Assembly: GCA_023664265.1 (NCBI GenBank) | Contig: JAMPFV010000001.1 | Span: 183,492-216,342, forward strand | Reading direction: 5' to 3' | Length of the DNA: 32,851 bases | Source: Roseburia sp. | GTDB taxonomy: Bacteria; Bacillota; Clostridia; Lachnospirales; Lachnospiraceae | Part shown: positions 13,887 through 21,435 of the stretch, piece after piece | Numbering within the stretch: position 1 is the first letter of the stretch | Layout of the letters: every line of letters starts with the position of its first letter | Made by a program: the position numbers and the translations under genes | Notes under the pieces: generated by a model | What the model was told of the DNA's origin: nothing | Databases searched by the model: none | Seen by the model: only the letters and a program-made list of their open reading frames with translations

Positions 13887-14756
13887 TCATTTTGCACGCC
13901 GCTGATGCCCCGTCTTTCTCTGATTCTTTTGAGCTTTTGGAGCTCTTGGAGTTTTTGGGGATTTCTGCTTTTCCGCGCCTTCTATGCAACGGTAAGCGAC
14001 AATCGTGACCGTCCCTTTTCCCTGATACCGTTTAATCTCGTATTTCTGCGGAAAGTCCGCGATTAAGGCAGGCAGCTTGGCATACCCGTAGGTTCTGGTG
14101 TCGAAGTCGGGCTTCACACGCTTAATGTACTGCCCCGCCGAGCTGATATTGACATAGCCGTCGTCCGCCTGATATTTGTCATACGCAATCTTTAACAGAT
14201 TATGAATCTCATCAATGTTGTCCTTGCCCTCGCCCTCCGTCTGTGGCTCCGCCACACCAACAGTCTCCTTTTTGCACTCCGGCTTGACAATCTCCGTCTT
14301 CTGCTCCGCCTCCTGAACCTTTCCCGAAATGTTCTCCAGAAAGACAAATTCATCGCAGCTGTTTCTGAAGGATTCGGGCGTCTTCCGCTCGCCCACGCCC
14401 ATCACATATACGCCCGACTCGTGCAGATTGATTGCAAGCGGCGTGTAATCACTGTCGCTCGCAACAATGACAAACGCGTCATAAATCCCCTTGTGCAGCA
14501 GATTCACCGCGTCAATCACCAGCGCCATATCCGTCGCGTTCTTGCCCGTCACATAGTCAAACTGCTGCTCCGCCTTAATCGCCAGCCGCTTGAGTTCATT
14601 CTCCCATTTCTTCAGATTGTCCTTTTTCCAGTTGCCGTAAGCCCTCTTTACCACGACGCGCCCGTGCGTGGAAACCTCGCGGATAACATCCTCCAGCTTG
14701 GACACCTGCGTATTGTCCGCGTCAATCAAAAGCACGATTCTCTCCAAATTCTCCAT
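13887..14756 (-). CDS. NYN-domain ribonuclease-like protein with a LOTUS/OST-HTH domain
   Basis: This 289-residue protein begins with a NYN (PIN-like) domain, residues 5-140. Its acidic residues are all present: D12 and D14 in LLIDADN, D76 in GKNATDMALVIDAVN, D101 and D103 in VASDSDYTPLA. This is the LabA/DUF88 type. A charged linker is followed by a LOTUS-like domain (about 178-255; DEIHNLLKIAYDKY, GYVNISSAGQYIKRVKPDF, TRTYGYAKLPALI). The protein ends in a basic, Lys/Arg/Pro-rich tail. The same pairing in the animal protein MARF1 binds and cuts RNA, so a metal-dependent RNase guided by an RNA-binding domain is the best inference. The start has AAGGAAA; the gene is monocistronic. Confidence 0.9.
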   Translation of the reverse strand: MENLERIVLLIDADNTQVSKLEDVIREVSTHGRVVVKRAYGNWKKDNLKKWENELKRLAIKAEQQFDYVTGKNATDMALVIDAVNLLHKGIYDAFVIVASDSDYTPLAINLHESGVYVMGVGERKTPESFRNSCDEFVFLENISGKVQEAEQKTEIVKPECKKETVGVAEPQTEGEGKDNIDEIHNLLKIAYDKYQADDGYVNISSAGQYIKRVKPDFDTRTYGYAKLPALIADFPQKYEIKRYQGKGTVTIVAYRCIEGAEKQKSPKTPRAPKAQKNQRKTGHQRRAK

Positions 14757-14829
14757 AAATTTCCTTTTCCTCTTTCCTTAAAAAATCAATCTGTCGGCCA
14801 TATATTATCCCTTTCGTATTTGTGACTTC

Positions 14830-14858
14830 ATCATACCATTTTCCCACCGCAAGTTCAA
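14830..14858 (-). promoter_or_regulatory. Promoter of the NYN-LOTUS gene
   Basis: On the minus strand TTGAAC (14853-14858) and TATGAT (14830-14835) are separated by 17 bases, about 73 bases before the start codon. Confidence 0.65.
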
Positions 14859-14903
14859 GCGCCCCATCACATTTCCTATAGCCTGCATGGCAGAAACCGC
14901 CAA

Positions 14904-14932
14904 TTGACACCCCTCCCCGCGCGTGATACACT
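14904..14932 (+). promoter_or_regulatory. Promoter of the second GNAT gene
   Basis: TTGACA (14904-14909) and TACACT (14927-14932) are separated by 17 bases and lie about 17 bases before the start codon, giving a very short leader. Confidence 0.8.
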
Positions 14933-14949
14933 GAACACGAGGTGGCAAA

Positions 14950-15495
14950 ATGCAGATAGAAAAACCATTGGCAGGCGCCCGAATCCTGCTTCGCAACTAC
15001 GAGAAATCCGACCTCGCCTTCTCGACCGACATGTGGCTTGACGAGGAGAACGGACGATACCTGAGCGACCCGCTGCGGGACTATATTGACGCGCTCTACC
15101 AAAACGCGCTCGACACGCTTGAGGACAGCGACACGGGCTACTATCTTATTATCAGAGCAAGGAACTCCGACAGTCGGATTGGTACGCTGTGCATCTTCCC
15201 TGACGAGAGCCACACCACATACGATATCGGGTACTGCATACATAAAAAATACTGGAATAAGGGCTATGCGACCGAAGCTGTCTCCCTGGCGGCGGATTGG
15301 ATTGCGCGGCAGGGCGCTCAAAGCATCACCGCGGAGGTTGCCGTTGAAAATACGGCATCCCGCGCACTGTTGGAAAAGCTCGGCTTTGAGATTATTGAGG
15401 AGACCGCCTTTCAGAAATACAATATGGACGTCTGCTACAAAAGCTATATCTACAGACTTGAGACAGCTGACGCAGCCATCAAAAAAATCGGCTGA
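14950..15495 (+). CDS. GNAT acetyltransferase, RimJ/RimL-like
   Basis: This 181-residue protein begins with the RimJ/L-like pattern ARILLRNYEKSDLAF. It carries DIGYCIHKKYWNKGYATEAV (about residues 91-110), in which KYWNKGYATEAV is the acetyl-CoA-binding loop. NTASRALLEKLGFEIIEE is the usual C-terminal region. Members acetylate protein N-termini, antibiotics or metabolites; the target here is not visible. AGGTGG precedes the ATG. The gene has its own promoter, and its last codons and stop lie inside the first arm of a strong terminator hairpin. Confidence 0.92.
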   Translation: MQIEKPLAGARILLRNYEKSDLAFSTDMWLDEENGRYLSDPLRDYIDALYQNALDTLEDSDTGYYLIIRARNSDSRIGTLCIFPDESHTTYDIGYCIHKKYWNKGYATEAVSLAADWIARQGAQSITAEVAVENTASRALLEKLGFEIIEETAFQKYNMDVCYKSYIYRLETADAAIKKIG

Positions 15496-15517
15496 CCGGA
15501 AAAGTCAGCCGATTTTT
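15483..15517. terminator. Bidirectional intrinsic terminator
   Basis: AAAAATCGGCTGAC (15483-15496) and GTCAGCCGATTTTT (15504-15517) form a perfect 14-base stem with a 7-base loop. The flanking A and T runs give a U-tail in both directions, serving the GNAT gene and the convergent nitroreductase. Confidence 0.93.
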
Positions 15518-15532
15518 GTACTGCTTATACAC

Positions 15533-16075
15533 CTATACAAAGCGCACCAGATCATCAACACCCTTTCTCTTGGGCGCCTCGGGCTCCTCGTCCGCAAAGC
15601 CGACCGCAACAAGCGCCGCAACCCGCTGCCCCTCATCAACGCCGATAATCTCCGCCACCTTGCTCTCGTCAAAGATCCCGAGGATAACGGAGCCTACGCC
15701 CTTATCATGGGCGGCAAGGCAGAAAGTCTGCGTGGCAAGTCCCGCGTCGAATACCTCCCAGCGGTCCTCCTTGCTTGTCGTGTAGGAGCCGTCTCTCTCG
15801 AATCCGCTTCTTCCGTGCACCATCGTCACAACCACCAGCGCAGGCGCGCCCTCGATGATCCCGCTGTTGTGTGCAAAGCCGAGCGTCGCCTCCTGCGCAA
15901 TCCGCTGCTTCAGAGCGCCATCCTCAACCACCACATATCTTGTGACCTGTGTGTTTTTCCATGAGGGGGCAAAAGACGCCGCCGCGACAATCTCCCGCAG
16001 CGTCTCCTGCGGCACCTGCTCCGCCTTGAACTTCCGAATGCTTCTCCTCGTCTCAATACACTTTACCGTTTCCAT
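15533..16075 (-). CDS. Nitroreductase-family FMN oxidoreductase
   Basis: This 180-residue protein starts METVKCIETRRSIRKF, the FMN-phosphate-binding signature of nitroreductases. It continues with FAPSWKNTQVTRYVVVED and ends with the GFADEEPEAPKRKGVDDLV pattern typical of the family. It should be a dimeric flavoprotein that uses NAD(P)H to reduce nitro compounds, quinones or flavins. The ATG at 16075 follows AAGGAAGGG; a GTG two codons upstream is a less likely start. The gene lies 45 bases after sufB on the same strand and may be read with it. It ends at a shared terminator. Confidence 0.93.
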   Translation of the reverse strand: METVKCIETRRSIRKFKAEQVPQETLREIVAAASFAPSWKNTQVTRYVVVEDGALKQRIAQEATLGFAHNSGIIEGAPALVVVTMVHGRSGFERDGSYTTSKEDRWEVFDAGLATQTFCLAAHDKGVGSVILGIFDESKVAEIIGVDEGQRVAALVAVGFADEEPEAPKRKGVDDLVRFV

Positions 16076-16120
16076 AAACACCCTTCCTTTCCATTGCTAT
16101 TCTTACTTTTATTATTGCCG

Positions 16121-17038
16121 CTATTTAAGGAACCCGTTGACAATCTGCTCCTCCGCCTCCTGTTCCGTCAGCCCCAGCGTCATCAGCTTGATAAGCTGTT
16201 CCCCCGCAATCTTGCCGATGGCGGCCTCATGGATAAGACTCGCCTCCAGATGGTTCGCGGTAATCTCCGGTATCGCCCGCACCACCGCGTTGTCCATGAT
16301 GATCGCGTCGCATTCCGAATGCCCCGCGCACTTGTTGTTCCCGTTAATCTGCGAGTAAAAGGTCTGCTCCGACGCGTCCTTGGCCACAGAGCGCGAAATC
16401 ACGTTCGTGCTCGAATCCTCCCCCTCCAAATCCACATAAAATCGGGTGGTCGCCGTCTGCTTCCCGTGCGTCATCAGCTTTTCCTTGATCACAAGCTGCG
16501 CGCCGTCCCCCAGCCGCGCCTTGGTCACGCGCTCCGTGGAATCGACGCCCCGTATCTGAACCGTCTCCATCTCCATATAGCTGCCCGATTCCATCTCCAC
16601 ACGCGTCTCGGGATTCATCACACGCTCCCCTGTGCCCTCGCCCGTCCCGTAATGCTTTTCCACATATTTTACCCGCGCGTTCTTTCCTATAAAAAAGGAG
16701 TGGATACCGCTGTGCTCGCTGGTCTGGCTGCCCCCGTTATGAATGCCGCAGCCTGCGACAATCGTCACGTCACAGTCCTCCCCGATATGGAAATCATTGT
16801 AAACCAGCTCCTTTAAGCCCGTCTGCGTCATCAAAACGGGAATGTGCACGCTCTCCTTCTTCGTGCCCGCCTGAATGTAAATGTCAATCCCCTGTTTATT
16901 CTCCTTGGGGACAATCTCTATATGCTCCGTGCTGCGCCGTCCCGCCGCCTCGCCGTTTGCGCGGATATTGTAAGCGCCGGCGGGGATTTCATGCAAATCG
17001 GCTACCTGTAGGAGCAGATTTTTCTGTATCTCATCCAT
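16121..17038 (-). CDS. sufB: SufB-like Fe-S cluster scaffold protein of a minimal SufCB system
   Basis: This 305-residue protein belongs to the SufB/SufD family. The C-terminal beta-helix core reads DLEGEDSSTNVISRSVAKDA and GHSECDAIIMDNAVVRAIPE, with HEAAIGKIAGEQLIKLMTLG at the end, the SufC-binding region of the family. It lacks the long N-terminal region of classical SufB (about 480 residues). Together with SufC it matches the two-gene, SufS- and SufU-free systems described in anaerobes and archaea as SMS. It should assemble Fe-S clusters in the cytoplasm. The start at 17038 has GGGAGGG upstream and overlaps the sufC stop by eight bases. Confidence 0.92.
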   Translation of the reverse strand: MDEIQKNLLLQVADLHEIPAGAYNIRANGEAAGRRSTEHIEIVPKENKQGIDIYIQAGTKKESVHIPVLMTQTGLKELVYNDFHIGEDCDVTIVAGCGIHNGGSQTSEHSGIHSFFIGKNARVKYVEKHYGTGEGTGERVMNPETRVEMESGSYMEMETVQIRGVDSTERVTKARLGDGAQLVIKEKLMTHGKQTATTRFYVDLEGEDSSTNVISRSVAKDASEQTFYSQINGNNKCAGHSECDAIIMDNAVVRAIPEITANHLEASLIHEAAIGKIAGEQLIKLMTLGLTEQEAEEQIVNGFLK

Positions 17039-17756
17039 GAATACACCCTCCCGCAATCTGTCTGCACGCCCCGCTTCCGTTCAGAAGTGCAGGCAGCACC
17101 TCCTCCTTGGAGCCTTCGTCTGTAATCTCACCGTTTGCAATCACGATAATCCTGTCCGCGATATTCAGGATGCGCTCCTGATGCGAGATAATGACAATCG
17201 AGCCCTGCGTCTCCTCGTGCATCCGCTCAAACACCTTAATCAGATTCTGGAAGCTCCACAGATCAATGCCCGCCTCCGGCTCGTCAAATACCGAGAGCTT
17301 CGTCCCTCTGGCAATCACCGTCGCGATCTCAATGCGCTTGAGCTCCCCGCCCGAGAGGCTCGCGTTCACCTCCCGATTGATGTAGTCCCGCGCGCAAAGC
17401 CCGACCTCGGACAGATATTTGCACGCGCCGTCAATGTTAATCGCCTTGCCCGACGCAAGCTTTATCAGATCAAACACCGTGATTCCCTTAAACCGCACCG
17501 GCTGCTGAAACGCGAAGCTGATTCCCAGCCGCGCCCTGTCCGTGACCGACAGCTCCGTGATGTCCTGACCGTCCAGCAGGATCCGCCCGTCCGTGGGCTG
17601 TATAATGCCCGCTATCAGCTTCGCAAGCGTTGACTTTCCCCCGCCGTTTGGCCCCGTAATCGCCGTGAAACGCTCGTCTACCGTCAAGCTGATATGGTTT
17701 ACTATATCCTTATTTCCGTCATCCACATGATAAGAAATGTCCCTTAACTCCAACAT
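17031..17756 (-). CDS. sufC: SufC-like ABC-type ATPase for Fe-S cluster assembly
   Basis: This 241-residue ATPase has Walker A GPNGGGKST (35-43), the signature LSGGELKRIEIA, Walker B KLSVFDEPEAGID and the switch histidine in VIISHQE. LSGGELKR together with DEPEAGID is characteristic of SufC rather than of transporter ATPases. It would bind SufB and drive the conformational change needed for cluster formation. GGAAAGGAAGG upstream supports the ATG at 17756. A TATACT -10 box (17804-17809) with a poor -35 (ATGCAA) lies about 48 bases upstream, so the promoter may need an activator. No cysteine desulfurase or SufU gene is visible nearby. Confidence 0.93.
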   Translation of the reverse strand: MLELRDISYHVDDGNKDIVNHISLTVDERFTAITGPNGGGKSTLAKLIAGIIQPTDGRILLDGQDITELSVTDRARLGISFAFQQPVRFKGITVFDLIKLASGKAINIDGACKYLSEVGLCARDYINREVNASLSGGELKRIEIATVIARGTKLSVFDEPEAGIDLWSFQNLIKVFERMHEETQGSIVIISHQERILNIADRIIVIANGEITDEGSKEEVLPALLNGSGACRQIAGGCIHG

Positions 17757-17873
17757 ATCCGTAAGCCTTCCTTTCCCAGCCGTCAAAGCTCCTGACATCT
17801 CTTAGTATACAGAATGTTTGACAGAATTGCATCAGTTTTTCCATTATTTTTCAATGTTTTTATAATTGCAAGG

Positions 17874-18722
17874 TTACAGCTCCACCCGAAAACAGATTTC
17901 CTGAAACGCCTCCCGCTCCAGAAGCTCGACGGTGATCTCGCCGCCGCGCAGTCTCGCTATGGCCGCCGCCTGATACAGCCCTAGCCCGTGCCCCTCACGC
18001 TTTTCCTTGGTCGTGTAGCCCTTCTCAAAGAAGCGCGAAATATCGCCCATGGTCAGCCCGCGCACCTGATTTTTTATCATAAAAATCAGCTTATCCTCCT
18101 TCGCGTCGAGAATCATCTCGACGACATTCAGCTCCGCCGTCGCCGCCTCAAACGCATTGTCTGTCAGCGTCCCGATGATCTCCACCAGCGAATGCTCGGA
18201 GACTGACGTGATAATCTCGCGGCTCAACACCTGTATGTCGATATGAATGTAGGCGGGCGCACTGATAATCTTGCTGTAGAGAAAGCCCGCCAGAATTTTA
18301 TCCGAAATGCGCAGAAGCGCGGGGTTGCACCGCGCCTTGTCCTCATAAATTCCCTTCGCGTAGGCGGACTGCGCCGCTACCAGCTCGTCGTAATTGTCAA
18401 TCGTGACGTGCATGTTGAGAATCGCGTTCATATGATTGTCAAATTCATGCTGGCGCGCCCGAATATCCTTTGTCAGCTCCTCCAGCGGCTTGATATAGTG
18501 CTTATAGATTTTCAGCTCCTGCTCCTTGCGCTGCAGCGCCGCGTCACTGCGCCGCCAGTCCAGCAGCCCGAAAAATATCACCGCAAAGACAATCCCGCTG
18601 AGCGCCATGACCCGCACTTCCAGCGTATGGCTCAGGTAGAAATCCACCAGCAGATACACCGTCAGGATCAGCGCCAGCAGACAAAATATCCGATACAGAA
18701 ACTTCCTGCCAAACTCAACCAC
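17874..18722 (-). CDS. Short GHKL-type sensor histidine kinase
   Basis: This 282-residue kinase starts at a GTG behind AGGAGG. Two membrane helices (about residues 10-28 and 38-54) are joined by a very short loop, so there is no real extracellular sensor. RARQHEFDNHMNAI contains the phospho-accepting H92 as in AgrC-type (HPK10) kinases. The ATPase domain has GTLTDNAFEAA (N box) and HGLGLYQAAAIA (G box). Family partners are LytTR regulators, as here: the gene overlaps the response regulator by eight bases. No AgrB or AgrD gene is visible, so a peptide signal is not supported. With so little outside the membrane, a membrane or cytoplasmic cue is likely. Confidence 0.92.
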   Translation of the reverse strand: MVEFGRKFLYRIFCLLALILTVYLLVDFYLSHTLEVRVMALSGIVFAVIFFGLLDWRRSDAALQRKEQELKIYKHYIKPLEELTKDIRARQHEFDNHMNAILNMHVTIDNYDELVAAQSAYAKGIYEDKARCNPALLRISDKILAGFLYSKIISAPAYIHIDIQVLSREIITSVSEHSLVEIIGTLTDNAFEAATAELNVVEMILDAKEDKLIFMIKNQVRGLTMGDISRFFEKGYTTKEKREGHGLGLYQAAAIARLRGGEITVELLEREAFQEICFRVEL

Positions 18723-19443
18723 TCAGTCTCCTCCTCAACTCATTCTTGTAGGTGACGCCGATTTCCACCTGTTCTCCGTTCTTCATATTGATGAGGCCGT
18801 TCACCATATCCACCCAGTCAATATAATCCTGATTCACAACGCACATGCGATGCACCTGTAAAAAATTCCGCTCGGGGAGCTTCTCCAAGAGCTGCCTGAT
18901 GGTCAGATACGGCACCCTCAGCTCCTCCTTGAGCAGCATAAGGCTGACGCCTCTGGGCACGGCGCGCACACAGACAATGTCCTTACAGAAGATTTTGTAA
19001 TTGACGCCCGCCTTCTTTACCAGCACATGCGGCTCTCTGGTCTCGCCCGTCTGCGACAGGAACAAAAGCCTGCCGACAAGGCTTGTGACCTCCTCCGCAC
19101 TGTAAGGCTTCACCAGATATTGATAGCAGTGCAGCTCGCGGTACGCCTGCAGCTCCATATTGACCAATGAGGTCAGTATCACAATCGGTGTAAACACATA
19201 CTGCGGCAGGGCGCGCACCTCCGCCGCGAAGGTAAGACCCGAAACATCCTCATCATCCGATGCATCCAGATTGATGTCCAGCAAAAAAGCCTGAAAAGGC
19301 TGCTGCGCCTCATGCAAAGCGCTTCTGGCAGCCTTCAGGCTTCTTACGGGGACGACGGCAACCTGCTCTGATACACGCTCAACCATGGCCGAGACAGCGC
19401 GCAGGCTGTCCTCACAGTCCTCCAGTATCAATATCCGCGTCAT
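18715..19443 (-). CDS. LytTR-family response regulator
   Basis: This 242-residue regulator has a receiver domain (residues 2-125: acidic pair E8-D9, phospho-site D56 in FLLDINLD, TSLVNMELQ, K in YLVKPYS). The C-terminal LytTR DNA-binding domain (about 140-240) includes FLQVHRMCVVNQDYIDWVD. LytTR proteins bind imperfect direct repeats upstream of targets; no such repeat could be assigned here. GAGGAGGGG precedes the ATG. The kinase gene follows with an overlap. The gap to the SPFH gene upstream is 51 bases with no good promoter, so the nfeD-SPFH-regulator-kinase genes may form one transcript. Confidence 0.93.
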   Translation of the reverse strand: MTRILILEDCEDSLRAVSAMVERVSEQVAVVPVRSLKAARSALHEAQQPFQAFLLDINLDASDDEDVSGLTFAAEVRALPQYVFTPIVILTSLVNMELQAYRELHCYQYLVKPYSAEEVTSLVGRLLFLSQTGETREPHVLVKKAGVNYKIFCKDIVCVRAVPRGVSLMLLKEELRVPYLTIRQLLEKLPERNFLQVHRMCVVNQDYIDWVDMVNGLINMKNGEQVEIGVTYKNELRRRLSG

Positions 19444-19494
19444 GTCTGCCGCCCCTCCTCATTATATTTCTGCTGAACCGACCTGCAGTTCCCG

Positions 19495-20412
19495 CTATTT
19501 CTGCACTAAGACCTCTCCCACGGATTTTGCAAGGCCCGCTACGCCCTGAAGCTCCGAGGGGATGATAATCTTGGTCGCCTGACCGTTTGCAGCCTTCTCA
19601 AAGGCCTCCAGCTTCTTGAGGGTGAGTACGGAATCGTCCGCGCCCGCCTCTCTCAGGTACTTGATACCCTCCGCGTTCGCCATCTGTACGACACGGATCG
19701 CCTCCGCCTGACCTTCCGCCTCGCGGATTCTCTTCTCCTTCTCCGCCTCCGCGCGAAGGATTGCCGCCTGCTTTTCCGCCTCCGCGTTGAGGATTGCGGA
19801 CTCCTTCTTCCCTTCCGCGACCAGAACGGTGGACTTCTTCTCGCCTTCCGCGATCAGAATCGCCTCACGTCTCTCGCGCTCCGCCTTCATCTGCTTCTCC
19901 ATCGCGTTGCGGATTGCCTCGGGCGGGATGATGTTCTTCAGCTCGACACGGTTCACCTTAATCCCCCAAGGGTCGGTCGCCACGTCAAGCGCGGAACGCA
20001 TGTTGGTGTTGATCACCTCTCTCGAGGTCAGTGTCTGGTCAAGCTCCATCTCACCGATGATATTTCTGAGCGTTGTCGCCGTCAGCTTCTCAATCGCCAT
20101 AATCGGGTTCTCTACGCCGTACGCATACATCTTAGGGTCCGTGATCTGGAAAAATACGACCGTATCAATCTGCATCGTCACGTTATCCTTCGTGATAACC
20201 GGCTGGGGCGGGAAATCCACTACCTGCTCCTTGAGGTTGACCTTCTTTGCCACCCTGTCAAGAATGGGTATCTTGAAATGAAGCCCCACGCTCCATGTGC
20301 TGTCATAACCGCCGAGACGCTCAACAACGTACGCGTATGCCTGCGGTACAATGCGCACATTCGCCGCAAGGATAACGATTATAATAAACAAGATAATCAA
20401 TAAGTATATCAT
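19495..20412 (-). CDS. SPFH/band-7 membrane protein (stomatin/paraslipin type)
   Basis: This 305-residue protein has an N-terminal membrane anchor (IYLLIILFIIIVILAA). A band-7 domain follows (VRIVPQAYAYVVERLGGYDS through DPWGIKVNRVELKNIIPPEA, about residues 20-175). Next comes a long Ala/Glu/Lys coiled coil with repeated AEGEKK/AEAEK units (175-245) and a conserved C-terminal tail. SPFH proteins form large ring-shaped oligomers that organise membrane microdomains. It overlaps the upstream NfeD-like gene by four bases (ATGA), the standard pairing of stomatin-like and NfeD proteins. Function is general membrane homeostasis; no specific partner is visible. Confidence 0.95.
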   Translation of the reverse strand: MIYLLIILFIIIVILAANVRIVPQAYAYVVERLGGYDSTWSVGLHFKIPILDRVAKKVNLKEQVVDFPPQPVITKDNVTMQIDTVVFFQITDPKMYAYGVENPIMAIEKLTATTLRNIIGEMELDQTLTSREVINTNMRSALDVATDPWGIKVNRVELKNIIPPEAIRNAMEKQMKAERERREAILIAEGEKKSTVLVAEGKKESAILNAEAEKQAAILRAEAEKEKRIREAEGQAEAIRVVQMANAEGIKYLREAGADDSVLTLKKLEAFEKAANGQATKIIIPSELQGVAGLAKSVGEVLVQK

Positions 20413-20885
20413 ACTGTCTCCTCCTCATACTTTTCTACAATCAATCTCACGCCCTTGATGTCAACCACCTTTGCAAGGTTTCCCGCGGGGATTTTCACCC
20501 CATCGCCTGCCGTTCTGACCGACCACTCCTGCCCGTTTACGACAGCGCTGCCTGTCTCGGCCACATTGTCAATATCCTTCGTGACGCGCACCACCTTGCC
20601 GATAATACCCTCGTAGTTCGTTTTCGTACGATGCACATTTATGTATTTCACGGCAAGCGGTCTCGTGAACAGCAGCATTCCAAAGGATACCAGCAGGAAC
20701 ACGGCCAACTGCAGCAGCCATCCGCCGCCCAGCAGCGTCACCACCACCGCGACCATGGCGCCTATCGCAAACCAGATTGTCGTCAGGCCCACGGTAATAA
20801 TCTCAATCACGATCAGGATTATCATCGCGGCCAGCCACGCCATAATATTAACGGATGTCATGCTCGCTGATATCAAATCACTCAT
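20409..20885 (-). CDS. NfeD-like membrane protein
   Basis: This 158-residue protein has three or four membrane helices (about residues 12-75). A C-terminal OB-fold domain follows (IIGKVVRVTKDIDNVAETGS, AVVNGQEWSVRTAGDGVKIP, AKVVDIKGVRLIVEKYE). This is the short NfeD form without a protease domain. It is coupled by a four-base overlap to the SPFH gene; such pairs are thought to act together in membrane quality control. AAAGGAGGCG precedes the ATG and a consensus promoter lies about 32 bases upstream. Confidence 0.93.
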   Translation of the reverse strand: MSDLISASMTSVNIMAWLAAMIILIVIEIITVGLTTIWFAIGAMVAVVVTLLGGGWLLQLAVFLLVSFGMLLFTRPLAVKYINVHRTKTNYEGIIGKVVRVTKDIDNVAETGSAVVNGQEWSVRTAGDGVKIPAGNLAKVVDIKGVRLIVEKYEEETV

Positions 20886-20916
20886 CCCAAACGCCTCCTT
20901 TCGATTTGATAGAATT

Positions 20917-20945
20917 ATTCTACTTCAAAACCGGATTTTTCACAA
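20917..20945 (-). promoter_or_regulatory. Promoter of the nfeD-SPFH operon
   Basis: On the minus strand TTGTGA (20940-20945) and TAGAAT (20917-20922) are separated by 17 bases. Confidence 0.7.
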
Positions 20946-20994
20946 TGCTTTTTGCGTGAATGATGTGATTTTCGTCTTTAATTCAGAACAAGAA

Positions 20995-21027
20995 GCGCCG
21001 CCCGAAAGATTGGCTCTCGAGCGGCGC
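20995..21027 (-). terminator. Terminator downstream of grcA
   Basis: On the minus strand GCGCCGCTCGAGA and TTTCGGGCGGCGC pair over 13 bases (two G-U pairs) around the loop GCCAATC. TTCTTGTTCT follows. It starts 17 bases after the grcA stop codon. Confidence 0.8.
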
Positions 21028-21044
21028 CCCTTATAGGGTATGGC

Positions 21045-21290
21045 TTACATGCCTTCGTGGAAGGTTCTTGAAATAACATCCGCCTGCTGCTCCGGTGTCA
21101 GCTTAATGAAATTGACCGCATAGCCGGAAACACGGATGGTAAGCTGCGGATAATTCTCCGGATGCTTCTGCGCGTCCAACAGCGTATCCCTGTTGAGCAC
21201 ATTGACATTCAGATGATGCCCGCCCTTTGTCGCATATCCGTCCAAAAGATTTACCAAATTGTCTATCTGCTGTGTGTTGTTTGCTGCCAT
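21045..21290 (-). CDS. grcA: Autonomous glycyl radical cofactor (GrcA/YfiD-like)
   Basis: The 81-residue protein is equivalent to the C-terminal glycyl-radical domain of pyruvate formate-lyase: [20 protein letters not shown], then [15 protein letters not shown] with the radical glycine G56, and [11 protein letters not shown] at the end. Such proteins replace the oxygen-damaged end of formate-lyase and restore activity after air exposure. It is shorter than E. coli GrcA (127 residues) and contains only the needed domain. AAGGAGG precedes the ATG. It is a single-gene unit with its own terminator and a promoter carrying a CRP/FNR-like site. The formate-lyase itself is not in this window. Confidence 0.93.
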   Translation of the reverse strand: MAANNTQQIDNLVNLLDGYATKGGHHLNVNVLNRDTLLDAQKHPENYPQLTIRVSGYAVNFIKLTPEQQADVISRTFHEGM

Positions 21291-21352
21291 AGTGTAGTCC
21301 TCCTTGTTTGTTGTTATATTTTTTGATTTCTGTTGTTTCCTGTTGTGAGCTC

Positions 21353-21394
21353 AGTATATAACAGACGAAGCTGTTTTTCCGTAACAATTGTTAC
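21353..21394 (-). promoter_or_regulatory. grcA promoter with a CRP/FNR-like palindrome at -41.5
   Basis: On the minus strand the -10 is TATACT (21353-21358) and the -35 position has only GGAAAA. The perfect palindrome GTAACAATTGTTAC (21381-21394) reads TGTAA-N6-TTAC(G), the shape of a Crp/Fnr site. With the -10 box at -12 to -7, its centre falls at -41.5, the class II activator position. Runs of A and T (about 21396-21424) lie upstream. E. coli yfiD is FNR-activated, so the logic is precedented. Confidence 0.65.
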
Positions 21395-21435
21395 ATTTTA
21401 AAAATTTTTTTCAAAAAATTTTCAAGCCCGACTGT

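Noticed and set aside
17874..19443. Agr quorum-sensing locus
   Set aside because: No AgrB-like protease or AgrD-like peptide frame was found next to the kinase and regulator, and the kinase lacks the multi-helix sensor.
21396..21424. A/T-tract palindrome as terminator of the TOPRIM gene
   Set aside because: It lacks a GC stem, and it lies directly upstream of the grcA regulatory site, so an upstream promoter element or flexible spacer is more likely.
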